64,000 nucleotides of DNA. It comes from Kitasatospora purpeofusca. Its GTDB lineage: Bacteria > Actinomycetota > Actinomycetes > Streptomycetales > Streptomycetaceae. Where the stretch lies: assembly GCF_000718025.1 (NCBI RefSeq), contig NZ_JODS01000002.1:62001-126000 (forward strand), given 5' to 3'. Both the position numbers and the translations under genes were made by a program. The notes below the pieces were generated by a model. That model was not told where the DNA came from, did not search any database, and saw only the letters and a list, made by a program, of their open reading frames with translations. This document shows, in pieces, positions 25,427 through 34,775 of the stretch (positions are counted from its first letter, which is position 1; each line of letters starts with the position of its first letter).

Positions 25427-26332
25427 ATGTTGGATCCGGCGCGGCTCCTCCTGCTGCGCGAACTCGCCGACCGGGGGACGATGACGGCGGCCGCCGCCGC
25501 CCTCGGCCGCACCTCCTCGGCGGTCTCCCAGCAGCTCGCCGTACTGGAGCGCGAGGCCGGGGTATCGCTGCTGGAGCGGGACGGCCGCCGGGTCCGGCTG
25601 ACACCCGAGGGCGTACGCCTGGTCGCGCACGCCCGCATCGTCCTGGGCGCGCTGGAGACCGCCGAACGCGACCTGCGGGCCGCCGCCGACACCCCGCGCG
25701 GCCCGGTCGGCCTCGCCTGCTTCTCGACCTTCGCCGCCGTGCACGTCGTGCCCGCCCTGGTCGCCGCCCGCGAGCGCTTCCCGGAGCTCCGGGTCTCGCT
25801 GCTGGAACTGGAACCCCCCGAGGCCCTGGCCGCCCTCCGGGCCCGCCGCTGTGATGTCGCCGTCCGCTACATCTACGACCTGGTCCCCGAACTGGGCCTC
25901 TCCGTGGACGAGTTCACCGTCCACCCGCTCACCGCCGAGCCGGTCCTGCTCGCCCTCCCGGCCGGGGGCGATCTGCGGGACACCGTCGACCTGCGCGACC
26001 TCGCCGACACCCCCTGGATCGTCGGCTCCCGCGAGGACGGCAGCGCCGCCCTGGTCCGCGCCGCCTGCGCGCAGGCGGGCTTCGCACCTCGGATCGCCCA
26101 CGAGGTCGACGACTACCACCTCGCCCTGCGCATGGTGGCGAACGGCCTCGGCGTGGCCCTGCTGCCCCAGCTCGCCGCCGACGCCCACGCCCCGGCCGCC
26201 GCCGACATCGCCCTGCGCCCGGTACGCGGCCCCGAACTCGTCCGCCGCATCCACGCCCTGACCCTCCCGGCCCCCGCAGCCCGCCCGGCGCAGGACGCCG
26301 TCCTGGCCCTGCTCCGGCCGCCCGTGGCGTAG
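25427..26332 (+). CDS. LysR-family transcriptional regulator
   Basis: 301 residues; AAGGA at 25415-25419, ATG 25427. HTH over residues 1-60 (LRELADRGTMTAAAAALGRTSSAVSQQLAVLERE, EGVRLV) and effector domain with VGLACFSTFAAVHVVPALVA and GLGVALLPQLA. Divergent from the GNAT gene across 112 bp, its most likely target. Followed by a strong hairpin. Confidence 0.9.
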   Translation: MLDPARLLLLRELADRGTMTAAAAALGRTSSAVSQQLAVLEREAGVSLLERDGRRVRLTPEGVRLVAHARIVLGALETAERDLRAAADTPRGPVGLACFSTFAAVHVVPALVAARERFPELRVSLLELEPPEALAALRARRCDVAVRYIYDLVPELGLSVDEFTVHPLTAEPVLLALPAGGDLRDTVDLRDLADTPWIVGSREDGSAALVRAACAQAGFAPRIAHEVDDYHLALRMVANGLGVALLPQLAADAHAPAAADIALRPVRGPELVRRIHALTLPAPAARPAQDAVLALLRPPVA

Positions 26333-26340
26333 CACGGCGA

Positions 26341-26367
26341 GGGCCCCGCCGGAATCCGGCGGGGCCC
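26341..26367 (+). terminator. GC-rich terminator hairpin after LysR
   Basis: GGGCCCCGCCGG (26341-26352), loop AAT, CCGGCGGGGCCC (26356-26367): perfect 12-bp stem 8 bp after the stop codon. Confidence 0.8.
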
Positions 26368-26560
26368 CCTCGACCGTCGACACGGCCACCTCGGCTGTAA
26401 TGAACTCGGGCAACCACTATTGCCCCGACTGTCGCGCCGGAGAACTCACCGGAGCGCGTCCGAGGGAGCCGGCCGTGGCTGCTCCCTCGGACGCGCTCCG
26501 GCAGGTGATGACATAGTGAATGCGAAACGGTAGACGATTATGACACATCAGGATGACAAC

Positions 26561-27013
26561 ATGGATCTGATCAAACTGTCGGACGGGGACAACAGCGTCC
26601 GCGTGCACGTTCTGGGTCGGCGAGGAGCCGGAGTCCTGCCGGTGCACGACTTGCTTGATGCGGAGATCATCGTGGAGAGCAGTTTTATCGGAGGGCACCT
26701 CAGTATCTGCTTCTATCTCTCGGATCTGGAGGAGTGGTCTCTGGCGCTGGACGCGCTCGGTGCGGGCCAGAATGTCGAATGGCTGGACAGTGGCAATGGC
26801 CCAGTGATCAGGATTGAATTGCCCGACGATGATCACGATGTCCCCGTAGTTTTTGTCGAGGACGCGTCCGGCTCCGGCGCGTCCGCAACCATCCCGATCG
26901 TTCTGGGTGACGGGTGGATCGAGGAACAGCGAGAGCACCTTCGCGAGGTGGTGCGAACTTGGCCGAGCGAGGTGCTTAAGACTTCACCAGGTGCTTATGA
27001 ATGGCGTCACTGA
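26561..27013 (+). CDS. DUF5959 family protein, candidate immunity protein
   Basis: 150 residues from ATG 26561 (AGGATGACAAC upstream; an ATG at 26540 is in frame but lacks a binding site). It fits the Streptomyces DUF5959 pattern: N-terminal MDLIKLSDGDNSVRVHV, central LSICFYLSDLEEWSLAL, and C-terminal GWIEEQREHLREVVRTWPSE ending in PGAYEWRH. Function of the family unknown to me. The gene is visibly poorer in G/C than the window average, as is the nuclease tip of the convergent RHS toxin 155 bp away. That makes it a candidate immunity gene despite its opposite orientation. Confidence 0.75.
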   Translation: MDLIKLSDGDNSVRVHVLGRRGAGVLPVHDLLDAEIIVESSFIGGHLSICFYLSDLEEWSLALDALGAGQNVEWLDSGNGPVIRIELPDDDHDVPVVFVEDASGSGASATIPIVLGDGWIEEQREHLREVVRTWPSEVLKTSPGAYEWRH

Positions 27014-27054
27014 ACGACCCTCTTCGAAGTCAACAGGCTTCGACTGGCCGCGAA

Positions 27055-27096
27055 ACGTTACGGGCAGAGCTTCGATGAAAGCTCTGCCCGTAACGT
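27055..27096. terminator. bidirectional hairpin between DUF5959 and RHS toxin genes
   Basis: Perfect 18-bp inverted repeat ACGTTACGGGCAGAGCTT (27055-27072) / its complement (27079-27096) with a 6-nt loop, lying between two convergent stop codons. Confidence 0.8.
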
Positions 27097-27167
27097 CATC
27101 TATAGGTTCGAGATTTGGATGGGCCGCCCGCAGTCGCTGCGTCAGCGGCATTCATGGCCATTTGCCG

Positions 27168-30100
27168 CTATTGCATGAACGTCTTGCCCATGAACCATCC
27201 TGTGTCATCGAATGCCTCAAGTGATACGGCAAATGGAACATTACTGCCGGGGCGGTAGTGCGGCGTTGCCGAGTAGATGATGGTATTCAGACTCTTTGAG
27301 ACATATTCGGCAACTTCCTTCTCGAACTCATTCATGGGGCCGTTGTCGATGGCGGCTGTCGTCCGGACGAAGTTTTCCGGCGTGTTTCCTGATCCGCCCA
27401 GCGCCTTGGGGAGAAGATGCCCACGTGAATCGCCGTTGGCACCACTCACGAAACCTGGCGGCCGCATCCTGGTCGATGCTTTGTCTCCAGTGCCGATCAT
27501 TTGTGGCGTAACTACTGCGACTATTCCGGAACGTCGCCCGTCGGCGCTGATGCTTCCGTAATCGATTTCGCCGCAGTTGTGAACCAGGACCGGAGTGGTG
27601 CCCGCCAGCACATAGTAGGTGTGCAGGTCGCTGACGGTCAGGTTGTGGACGCGCTGCTGCTGGGTGTAGCTACGGATGCTGCTGATCTGGACCCAGGTAC
27701 CGGCCGAGGTCTCCAACCACTGGCCGGGCTGGAGTTTGTCGGCGGTGAGCCACTCGCGGATCTGGGGGAGCCAGAACGGGTGGTTGTCGGTGGCCGTCAC
27801 GGTCTGGGACTTGGTGAGGTCGACAGTGAAGTTCGCGGCCGACTTGACCGTGTCGTCGGTCGGTTGGGTGACTTCCGGGGTCTGGGTTGCGGTAGCCGGG
27901 TCGACAGTGATCTCGTAGAGGTTCTTTTCGCCGTCGCCGATGACGGTGGCGGTGACCTCCTCCGCCGTGATCCGCCCCGTGGTGGGGTCGGCGGCGAGGA
28001 CCTGGTCGCCGGTGGTGATCCGGTCGATCGGCTTGGCCGTGCCGTCGGCCATCAGGACCGGAGTCCCGGGGGTGAAGCTGTTCTTGCAGCCCGGGGCGGC
28101 GCGACCGCCGGCGTTGCTGCTTCCTCCGGACGACTTGGCGCCGCCGGCGGACTTGCCGCCACCACTGCCGGAGGCCTTGCCGCCTCCGCTGCTGCCGCCC
28201 GACGCCTTGCCGCCGCCGGCCTTGCCGGCGCCCGGGGAGGGGCCGGCCTTGCCGCCGCTGACTGCGCGGGGGGAGGAGGGCAGGGACTTGGAGGCGCCGC
28301 GGATGCCCTTGGCTGCCTCGCTGCCGCGTTCGACGGCCTTGACCACGTCGGTGGCGGTGTCGACGGCCTTGGCGACCTTGGAGGCCACGCGGGCCGCCGT
28401 GGCGGCGCTGCCGATCACCGGGACGACGGCGACCAGGGACATGGCCGCGTTCTTCCAGTCGCCCTCGGCCGCGTACCAGACGCCGTTGACGATGTCGCAG
28501 GCGTCGCCGATCACCGGGATCATGCCGGCCACGTCCAGGACGGTGTGGCCGATGTTGGAGATGGTGCTGTAGTTCTCCTTGACCACGTCGACGGCCTTGC
28601 TGACCGCCTGCGTCGCCTTCTTGACGATGCTGGAGCCCCACCACAGGCCGCTCGGGTCCGAGAACGTCAGCGGGCTGTTGTTGGCGTACAGGTAGCCCTG
28701 CAGCTGCTGCGGGTCGCTGGTGTCGATGACCGGGTCCACCGACAGGAAGCGGCCGAGCTTGGGGTCGTACTCGCGGGCGCCCAGATGGGTCAGGCCGGTG
28801 GCCTTGTCCTGGGCGCCGCCGACGAAGCCCTTCTCGCCGAGCCACTCGCCGGGGGCCGGCTGGGCGCCGCGCTCCTCGCCGAAGGGCTTGAACGCGCGCC
28901 GGGTCACCCCGAGCGAGGAGGTGTCGATCGCGGTCGTGCCCGTGCCGTTGAGGTCGGAGGCGATGTAGCTGAGCCGCCCGTCCGAGGTGCGGGCGATGGT
29001 CGGGCCGCCGTCGGTCGGGTAGTAGCGGGTGCCGCTGACCTGGCCGGTGGCGGTGTCGAGGGTCAGCTCGGCGCTGCCGAGGTAGAGCGTGGTGCGGCCC
29101 GGGTCGCGGCGCAGCAGGCGGTTGCCGTCGGCGTCGTAGACGTAGGTGGAGGTGCCGCCGCTGGTGGCGGCGGTGGCCAGGTGGCCGTCCGGGTCCCAGG
29201 TCATGGTCTGGGTGTTGCCGCCCTCGTCGGGGCGGGTGAGGGTGTTGCCGGTCTGGTCGTAGGTGTAACCGGTGGTGACGGTCGGGCCGTTGCCGGTCGT
29301 GGTGCGGGTGCTGGTCGGGGCGTGCGGCCGGGGCTGGCCGGGGGCCGGGTAGGTGTGGGTGGCGGTGACGTCCTTGGCGGTGTCACCGGTGGGGTCGTGG
29401 TCGACCGTGCCGGTGCGGTTGCCGGTGGCGTCGTAGCCGAAGGACTGCCAGTAGGGGGCCGGTCCACCGATGGTGGCCGGGTTGGGGGTGGTGTTGGTGC
29501 AGCCGCCGACGCCGGGCACGGACGGGCCGGGGCGGGTGGTGGTGCCGCCGGTGTCGGTCCAGGCCTGGGTGAGGCGCTTCAGGTGGTCGTAGCTGAAGCA
29601 CTGGGTGTCGGTGGCACCGTCGTTGCGCCAGGTGGAGACGGAGGTGACGTCACCGGCCGGGCTGTAGGTGTAGTCGGTGACGTCGACGGACGTCCGGCCG
29701 TCCTCCTTGTCCAGCAGGGAGCGCAGCAGGCGCCCGGTTCCGGGCTGGTAGGTGTGGGTGAGCGCGACCTGCTTGGGGACGTCCCCGTAGGTGATCCGCT
29801 GGAGCTGGCCGAGCTCGTCGTAGGTGGTGAAGTTGACGTAGTCGTCGCCGAGCGAGGAACCCATCGAGACCAGCAGGCCGTTGGGGTTGCGGCCGAGGTA
29901 CACCGTCTCGGCCGGCAGCGGGCCCGTCGCACCCAGATCGGTCAGGACCGGCAGGCCGGAGATCGGATCGTAGGTGGTCTCGCCGCCGTAGGTGCCGGAG
30001 AGGGCACCCTCACCGTCGGGGACGGTGATGCGGGTACCGGTCGCCTGGTAGGCGGTGTTGTAGCCGGTGACCTCCTGGCGGTAGCCCTTGCCGTCGGACC

Positions 30101-33100
30101 AGCTGGTCGCGGCGGTGGGCAGGCCGGGCAGCAGGGTGTCGTACTCGTAGGTGGCCAGCGGGGTGCCGGTGGTGCTGCCGAGGTTGCGCGACAGCGGCCG
30201 GCCGAGGATGTCGTAGCTGACGGCGACGGTGGTGCCGCGGGCGTCGGTCGTGGCGACCGGGCGCTCGGCGGCGTCGTAGACCGTGGTGATGGTGCCCTTG
30301 TCCGGGTCCTCCGAACGGGTCTGGCGGCCGTGGATGTCGTAGCCGTACTTCCAGGCGTTGCCGACCGGGTCGTTGACCTGGCTCAGCTTGCCCTCGACGT
30401 CGTAGGTGTACTTCGTCGCGTCGTACGCGCCCTGCGTCGTGCCGTTCTTGTACTGCCGCAGTTCGGTGGTACGCCCGCGCGAGTCGACGAGGGTGCTGGT
30501 GGCGATGCCGCCCTGGGGCGGGGTGGCATCGGTGCGGTCGACGCCCGGGTAGGAGACGGTGGAGCGCCACTGCTCGATCGCCTTGGACGAGAAGGTCTGG
30601 ACGACCGGGCGGCCGAGGCCGTCGTAGAACGAGGCGCCCTGGCCGGGGACCTCGTTGTCGTTGGCGACGAACCGGGTGGTGCCGGGGTCGCCGGTGCGGT
30701 TGATGTACGGCTGGTTGGTCTTCACCACCTGGCCGTGACTGTTGTAGAAGGTGTCGCTGATGACGCGCGAGTCCGCGGCGTTGTTGGCCGGGGTGCTCTG
30801 GCTCTGGACCGGCTCGCCGAAGGCGTTGAGGATGGTGACGCCGACGGTGTAGCTCTTGCCGCTCTCGCGCAGCTTCCTGGTGGTGACCGAACTGGTGCCG
30901 GTGTTGGACAGCTGGTACTCGAACAGGCTGTCGGCGAGGTCGGTGCCGGGGGTGCGACCGGGCTGCCAGGCGGCCGTGGTGCGGCCGAGGGCGTCGACGG
31001 TCTGCTGCGAGGTCCGGCCGTTGTGGTCGACCGACTTGACCGGTACCTCACGGGTCGGGTGGAAGGTGGTGGTGCTGCTCCAGCCCTTGGCGTTGGTCAC
31101 CTTGACACTGGTCGGCAGCACGTTGGCGGCCGGCTGGTACTCCGTGCCGGTGGTCGCGCCGGCGGCGTCGGTGCTGGTGGTGACGCGACCGTAGGTGTCG
31201 TAGCCGACGGTGGAGACCAGCGAGTAGACCGGCTGGCCGCCGGAGAAGCCGTCGAGCTCCTCGGTCCGGGTCACCTGCCCGGGGCCGTTGAGGGTGTTGA
31301 AGGCCTGGCCGTCGAAGAACGCCCGGTTGCGGCCCAGGGTGTTGGCCTCGGTCGGGTCGGTGGCGCAGTCGCCCTGGCCCTGGATCGTCTCCGCGACCCG
31401 GTCGAGCATCCAGGTGGTGGTGTTGCGGACGTACTTGGTGACCACGCACAGGTCCGGCAGGCCGTCCGCGCGGTCGACGACACGCTTGGGCATGCCGTAC
31501 TCGTCGAACACCGCGGTCTTGGAGGTGGACTGCCAGGTTCCGTCGGAGCGCAGTGCGCTGTCCTTGCCCGTGCCGTTGCGCAGCATCCGCGCCTCCAGCA
31601 GGGGCAGCCCGGTGCCGCGGTTGTGGGTGGCGGCGGACGCCGACAGCCACATGTCGGACTTGGTGATCGCCACGACCGTGCCGCCGTCGGCGGTGTAGGT
31701 GTGCCGCTCACGGAGCGAGCCGGCCAGCGGGTTGGCGTCCTTGACCGTGGCGCCGCCGATGTCCGTGTACGTCGCGGACCGCTTGGAGCCGTCGGCCTTG
31801 TAGTCGCCGTCCATGCCGCGCAGGTAGAAGGCGACGGCCTTGCCGATCGGGTCGGGGGCCACGCCGCTGCGGGTGACGACCTGCTCGTAGCCGCGGAACT
31901 GGTTCCAGGTGCGGCGCTTGGCGTCGGTGTACTCGTCGTCGTCGCGGTGCCAGGCCGCGTCACCGACGTACTGGTACGTGGTGGTGCGGGCGGGCGAGCC
32001 GCCGAACGGGTCGCGCTCGTTGACCTGGGCGACGACGTACTTGTGGAACCAGTCGAGGCTGGGGTCGAGCGGGCTCTTCTCGTCGGCGTTCCAGTAGACC
32101 GGGTAGCAGCGCTTCCCGTTGCCGTCCTGGCTGCTCGGGAGCGCGCCGGGGGCGCAGTCGGCCGCGGCGTACACGGCCTCGGTCACCTTGCCGGTCTCGG
32201 AGGTCACGCCGATGACGCGGCGCCGGTTGAGCGCGGGGCGGCCGTCGGTGCTGGAGTCGACGCGGTTGTTGCGGAAGTCCCCGGTGAAGGTGATGGCGGG
32301 TTGCTTGATCTTCTCCGCGCCGTCGTACCCGGTGTGGGTGATCGACTTCAGCCACAGTGCCGGGGCGGTGCGGTCGCCCGGGTCCGGGAACTCCTGGTCG
32401 AGCGCGTAGGAGTCGACGTCGGCGTAGCCGCCGCCGTTGAGGACCTGGGTGGTGATCGCGGTCAGGCGCCTGGTGGACCAGAAGGTGGCGCTGGAGTTGG
32501 CGCAGGCGCCGGTGGCGGCGCAGTTCTGGTCGAACGGGACGTCCGGCCACTTGGCCGCGTTGGCGGCGTTCAGCTTGGCCGGCGCGCAGTCGAAGCCGCG
32601 CTCCTCGGGCAGGCAGCGTTCGGCGGTGCTGAACACCACCTGGCCGGTCGGCTTGACGCTGTCCGCGTCGGTGAGCCGGGAACCGTAGGCGATCCGGGTC
32701 AGGTAGCCGCCGCGCACGTACGGGGTGCGGGTGCCGGACGGGTTCTGGGCGGAGACGCCCCGCTGGTAGTGGTTGGTCTCCTTCTCGTACCAGTGCGAGA
32801 TCACACCGCCGCGCGGGTCCACGACGAAGTCCAGCATCCAGCGCCAGGCCTGGTCGCACCAGGAGGCGTCGAAGGTCGACTTGTTGCACTCCTCGCCGGC
32901 GTTGTTGCCGTACACCGGGGTGGTCCAGGCGGAGTTGGTGGCGGGCGAGGAGGCGTTGCCGCCCGGCTTGCGGCCGAGCCCGAAGTAGTACTGGGTACCG
33001 TCGGTCGTGGTGACCCGCCAGTGCTCGCCGTTGTTGTCGCCGTTGGTGGCGCCGGTCAGCAGTTCGACGCGCGAGGCGTCGTCGCCCTCCAGCCGCCAGG

Positions 33101-34367
33101 TGCCGGCCCCGTCGTCGCGGACCAGCGTCGAGGAGCGGCCGTTCAGCGAGATCGTCGCGTTCCAGCCGGACAGGCACTGCTCACCGGAGCCGGCCTGACC
33201 GTCCTTGGCGCACGGCTTGAAGCGGCGCTCGACGAAGCCGGGGGTGTAGTCCCAGCCCTCGCCGATCCACGAGGACTGGTTGTTGGTCGCGGCCGTCCGG
33301 CCGTCCACCGACTGCGAGCTGTACGACAGGCTGACGTTCGGCTTGGAGCCGCCCAGGCCGTCCGGGACGGCGATCGGGTACGACCAGTTGAACCCGCCGG
33401 TGTTGCCGCCGACGCTCCAGGTGCCCGAGGGGGCGAGACCGGTGGCGCCGTAGGTGCCCGCGGCACCGCCGGGGGCGGCCGAGGCGGCCAGCACCGTCGC
33501 GCCCGACGGGCCGGAGGCCGCCGAGCGGGCGGCGGAGAGCTCACCGACGGCGGGCGCGGCCTGTGCGGCCTGCGCCGACCCCGCCGCGAGCTCGACGTCG
33601 GTGCTCAGCAGACCGGGACGGGCCTGGGTGCGGCGCGTCTCGACCGGCGTCTGGGTGCGGCACTCGGGCCGTTCGGGGGTGGTCAGCACGCACTCGGGCA
33701 GCGCCACCAGGCGGGCCCGGGAGAGCCAGTCACCGCCGAACGCGCCCTCCACCGAGGACACGTCCACGTCGACCTTGACCGGAGCGCCGGCAGCCCCGGC
33801 ACCGCCGTCCGAGCCCGGACGCACCGACAGCAGCAGGCCGTTGACGCCCGCCTTCTCGGCGGCCGACCGGTCCGCGACGGTGACCCGGACCTTCTGCGGG
33901 GCGGGTGCCGTCCGGGCGCCCAGCAGCCCCGGCGCCTCGGCGACGGCCGCCACGGCGGGCGAACTCACCCAGACCGGCGCGGCGCCCGCCCGGCCACCGG
34001 CCGGCACGGCCGCCGGGGCGGCGGCGAAGGCCGATTCCCGGACGCTGTCGGGCGTCGCGGTCCTCGGCGCGAGGTCGACCTCGGTGTCCACCGCGGCCGG
34101 CCAGCTGACGGGCCTGGCCCGCCAGGCGGGAGCACCGTCGCCCTTGGGCGGCGTGGGCTTGACGGGGGCGGCGTTCTTGCCGCCGACCGACGGGACCGGA
34201 TCGAGGTCGTGGGGCGACCAGACCTTGGGATTGCGCGGCTTCCACTCCGCCGCGTTCGCGGGCCCGACACCGGCGAGCATCGACAGTACGAGGACGGCGA
34301 CGGTGGTGAGCCGTCGTCTTCCTCGTGACCGCCTGCCGGCGCGGAATCCCCCTGATGATGACGACAC
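27168..34367 (-). CDS. secreted RHS-repeat polymorphic toxin with Hint domain and DNA/RNA nuclease tip
   Basis: 2399 residues from a GTG at 34367 with AGGGGGCAAG upstream. A signal peptide of about 40 residues ends ANA-AEW. After an Ala-rich stretch, an SpvB/RHS shell begins near residue 325 (GGFNWSYPIAVPDGLGG) and YD repeats run to the RHS core end LGRFLSVDPVID...LTFSDPSGL (about 1870-1910). A Gly/Ser/Lys linker leads to a Hint (intein-like) domain (about 2089-2264) that starts at Cys (CKNSFTPGTPVLMADG) and ends VLVHN-C, suited to self-cleavage that frees the tip. The last 134 residues carry DSRGHLLPKALGGSGNTPENF, the RGH catalytic region of non-specific DNA/RNA endonucleases. The tip region is lower in G/C than the shell. 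Convergent with DUF5959; divergent from the 34776 gene. Confidence 0.92.
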   Translation of the reverse strand: MSSSSGGFRAGRRSRGRRRLTTVAVLVLSMLAGVGPANAAEWKPRNPKVWSPHDLDPVPSVGGKNAAPVKPTPPKGDGAPAWRARPVSWPAAVDTEVDLAPRTATPDSVRESAFAAAPAAVPAGGRAGAAPVWVSSPAVAAVAEAPGLLGARTAPAPQKVRVTVADRSAAEKAGVNGLLLSVRPGSDGGAGAAGAPVKVDVDVSSVEGAFGGDWLSRARLVALPECVLTTPERPECRTQTPVETRRTQARPGLLSTDVELAAGSAQAAQAAPAVGELSAARSAASGPSGATVLAASAAPGGAAGTYGATGLAPSGTWSVGGNTGGFNWSYPIAVPDGLGGSKPNVSLSYSSQSVDGRTAATNNQSSWIGEGWDYTPGFVERRFKPCAKDGQAGSGEQCLSGWNATISLNGRSSTLVRDDGAGTWRLEGDDASRVELLTGATNGDNNGEHWRVTTTDGTQYYFGLGRKPGGNASSPATNSAWTTPVYGNNAGEECNKSTFDASWCDQAWRWMLDFVVDPRGGVISHWYEKETNHYQRGVSAQNPSGTRTPYVRGGYLTRIAYGSRLTDADSVKPTGQVVFSTAERCLPEERGFDCAPAKLNAANAAKWPDVPFDQNCAATGACANSSATFWSTRRLTAITTQVLNGGGYADVDSYALDQEFPDPGDRTAPALWLKSITHTGYDGAEKIKQPAITFTGDFRNNRVDSSTDGRPALNRRRVIGVTSETGKVTEAVYAAADCAPGALPSSQDGNGKRCYPVYWNADEKSPLDPSLDWFHKYVVAQVNERDPFGGSPARTTTYQYVGDAAWHRDDDEYTDAKRRTWNQFRGYEQVVTRSGVAPDPIGKAVAFYLRGMDGDYKADGSKRSATYTDIGGATVKDANPLAGSLRERHTYTADGGTVVAITKSDMWLSASAATHNRGTGLPLLEARMLRNGTGKDSALRSDGTWQSTSKTAVFDEYGMPKRVVDRADGLPDLCVVTKYVRNTTTWMLDRVAETIQGQGDCATDPTEANTLGRNRAFFDGQAFNTLNGPGQVTRTEELDGFSGGQPVYSLVSTVGYDTYGRVTTSTDAAGATTGTEYQPAANVLPTSVKVTNAKGWSSTTTFHPTREVPVKSVDHNGRTSQQTVDALGRTTAAWQPGRTPGTDLADSLFEYQLSNTGTSSVTTRKLRESGKSYTVGVTILNAFGEPVQSQSTPANNAADSRVISDTFYNSHGQVVKTNQPYINRTGDPGTTRFVANDNEVPGQGASFYDGLGRPVVQTFSSKAIEQWRSTVSYPGVDRTDATPPQGGIATSTLVDSRGRTTELRQYKNGTTQGAYDATKYTYDVEGKLSQVNDPVGNAWKYGYDIHGRQTRSEDPDKGTITTVYDAAERPVATTDARGTTVAVSYDILGRPLSRNLGSTTGTPLATYEYDTLLPGLPTAATSWSDGKGYRQEVTGYNTAYQATGTRITVPDGEGALSGTYGGETTYDPISGLPVLTDLGATGPLPAETVYLGRNPNGLLVSMGSSLGDDYVNFTTYDELGQLQRITYGDVPKQVALTHTYQPGTGRLLRSLLDKEDGRTSVDVTDYTYSPAGDVTSVSTWRNDGATDTQCFSYDHLKRLTQAWTDTGGTTTRPGPSVPGVGGCTNTTPNPATIGGPAPYWQSFGYDATGNRTGTVDHDPTGDTAKDVTATHTYPAPGQPRPHAPTSTRTTTGNGPTVTTGYTYDQTGNTLTRPDEGGNTQTMTWDPDGHLATAATSGGTSTYVYDADGNRLLRRDPGRTTLYLGSAELTLDTATGQVSGTRYYPTDGGPTIARTSDGRLSYIASDLNGTGTTAIDTSSLGVTRRAFKPFGEERGAQPAPGEWLGEKGFVGGAQDKATGLTHLGAREYDPKLGRFLSVDPVIDTSDPQQLQGYLYANNSPLTFSDPSGLWWGSSIVKKATQAVSKAVDVVKENYSTISNIGHTVLDVAGMIPVIGDACDIVNGVWYAAEGDWKNAAMSLVAVVPVIGSAATAARVASKVAKAVDTATDVVKAVERGSEAAKGIRGASKSLPSSPRAVSGGKAGPSPGAGKAGGGKASGGSSGGGKASGSGGGKSAGGAKSSGGSSNAGGRAAPGCKNSFTPGTPVLMADGTAKPIDRITTGDQVLAADPTTGRITAEEVTATVIGDGEKNLYEITVDPATATQTPEVTQPTDDTVKSAANFTVDLTKSQTVTATDNHPFWLPQIREWLTADKLQPGQWLETSAGTWVQISSIRSYTQQQRVHNLTVSDLHTYYVLAGTTPVLVHNCGEIDYGSISADGRRSGIVAVVTPQMIGTGDKASTRMRPPGFVSGANGDSRGHLLPKALGGSGNTPENFVRTTAAIDNGPMNEFEKEVAEYVSKSLNTIIYSATPHYRPGSNVPFAVSLEAFDDTGWFMGKTFMQ

Positions 34368-34775
34368 GACTTGCCCCCTGGCACGCCGAAGCAGACCCCC
34401 CGAGCGGAAGGTCCGCTGAACAGAGATAATTGCGCGCGGAGCCTAACCTCCGTCAGATAACTTGATCCATCGGTTACCTGCGCCATGCCGAGGGGTGGGC
34501 GAACCGTGGTGAAGTCGATTGCTGTCCCGGACATTGCGGAGAGTCAAGAAAAGGTGGGCGTTTTGCCTGCATTGCGGCGCCGGATTCCTGAAGATCCATT
34601 ACCGAGCGCAGGCGCACGATCCGCAGAGAACAACGGCACGGTCACGCAGAGCTGCCCTGTGTGAGCTGCGTCACGGGGGTGTCGATGATCCGTCAGATCG
34701 GATGTCGCGCGAGGGTGTTAAGTTCCCGTTCGCCGATATCCCTACGGCGCTCATCACTTGACGAGGGGTTTACCA
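34368..34775. other. divergent promoter region between RHS toxin and FG-GAP/ricin protein
   Basis: 408 bp with visibly lower G/C than the flanking genes, no credible ORF, and no clear consensus promoter that I can fix. It must contain start signals for both large secreted proteins, suggesting shared control. Confidence 0.5.

Noticed and set aside
27501..34328. 2275-residue open frame on the plus strand opposite the RHS toxin
   Set aside because: Val/Gly/Arg-rich composition without any domain; an antisense artefact of G/C-rich third positions in the real minus-strand gene.
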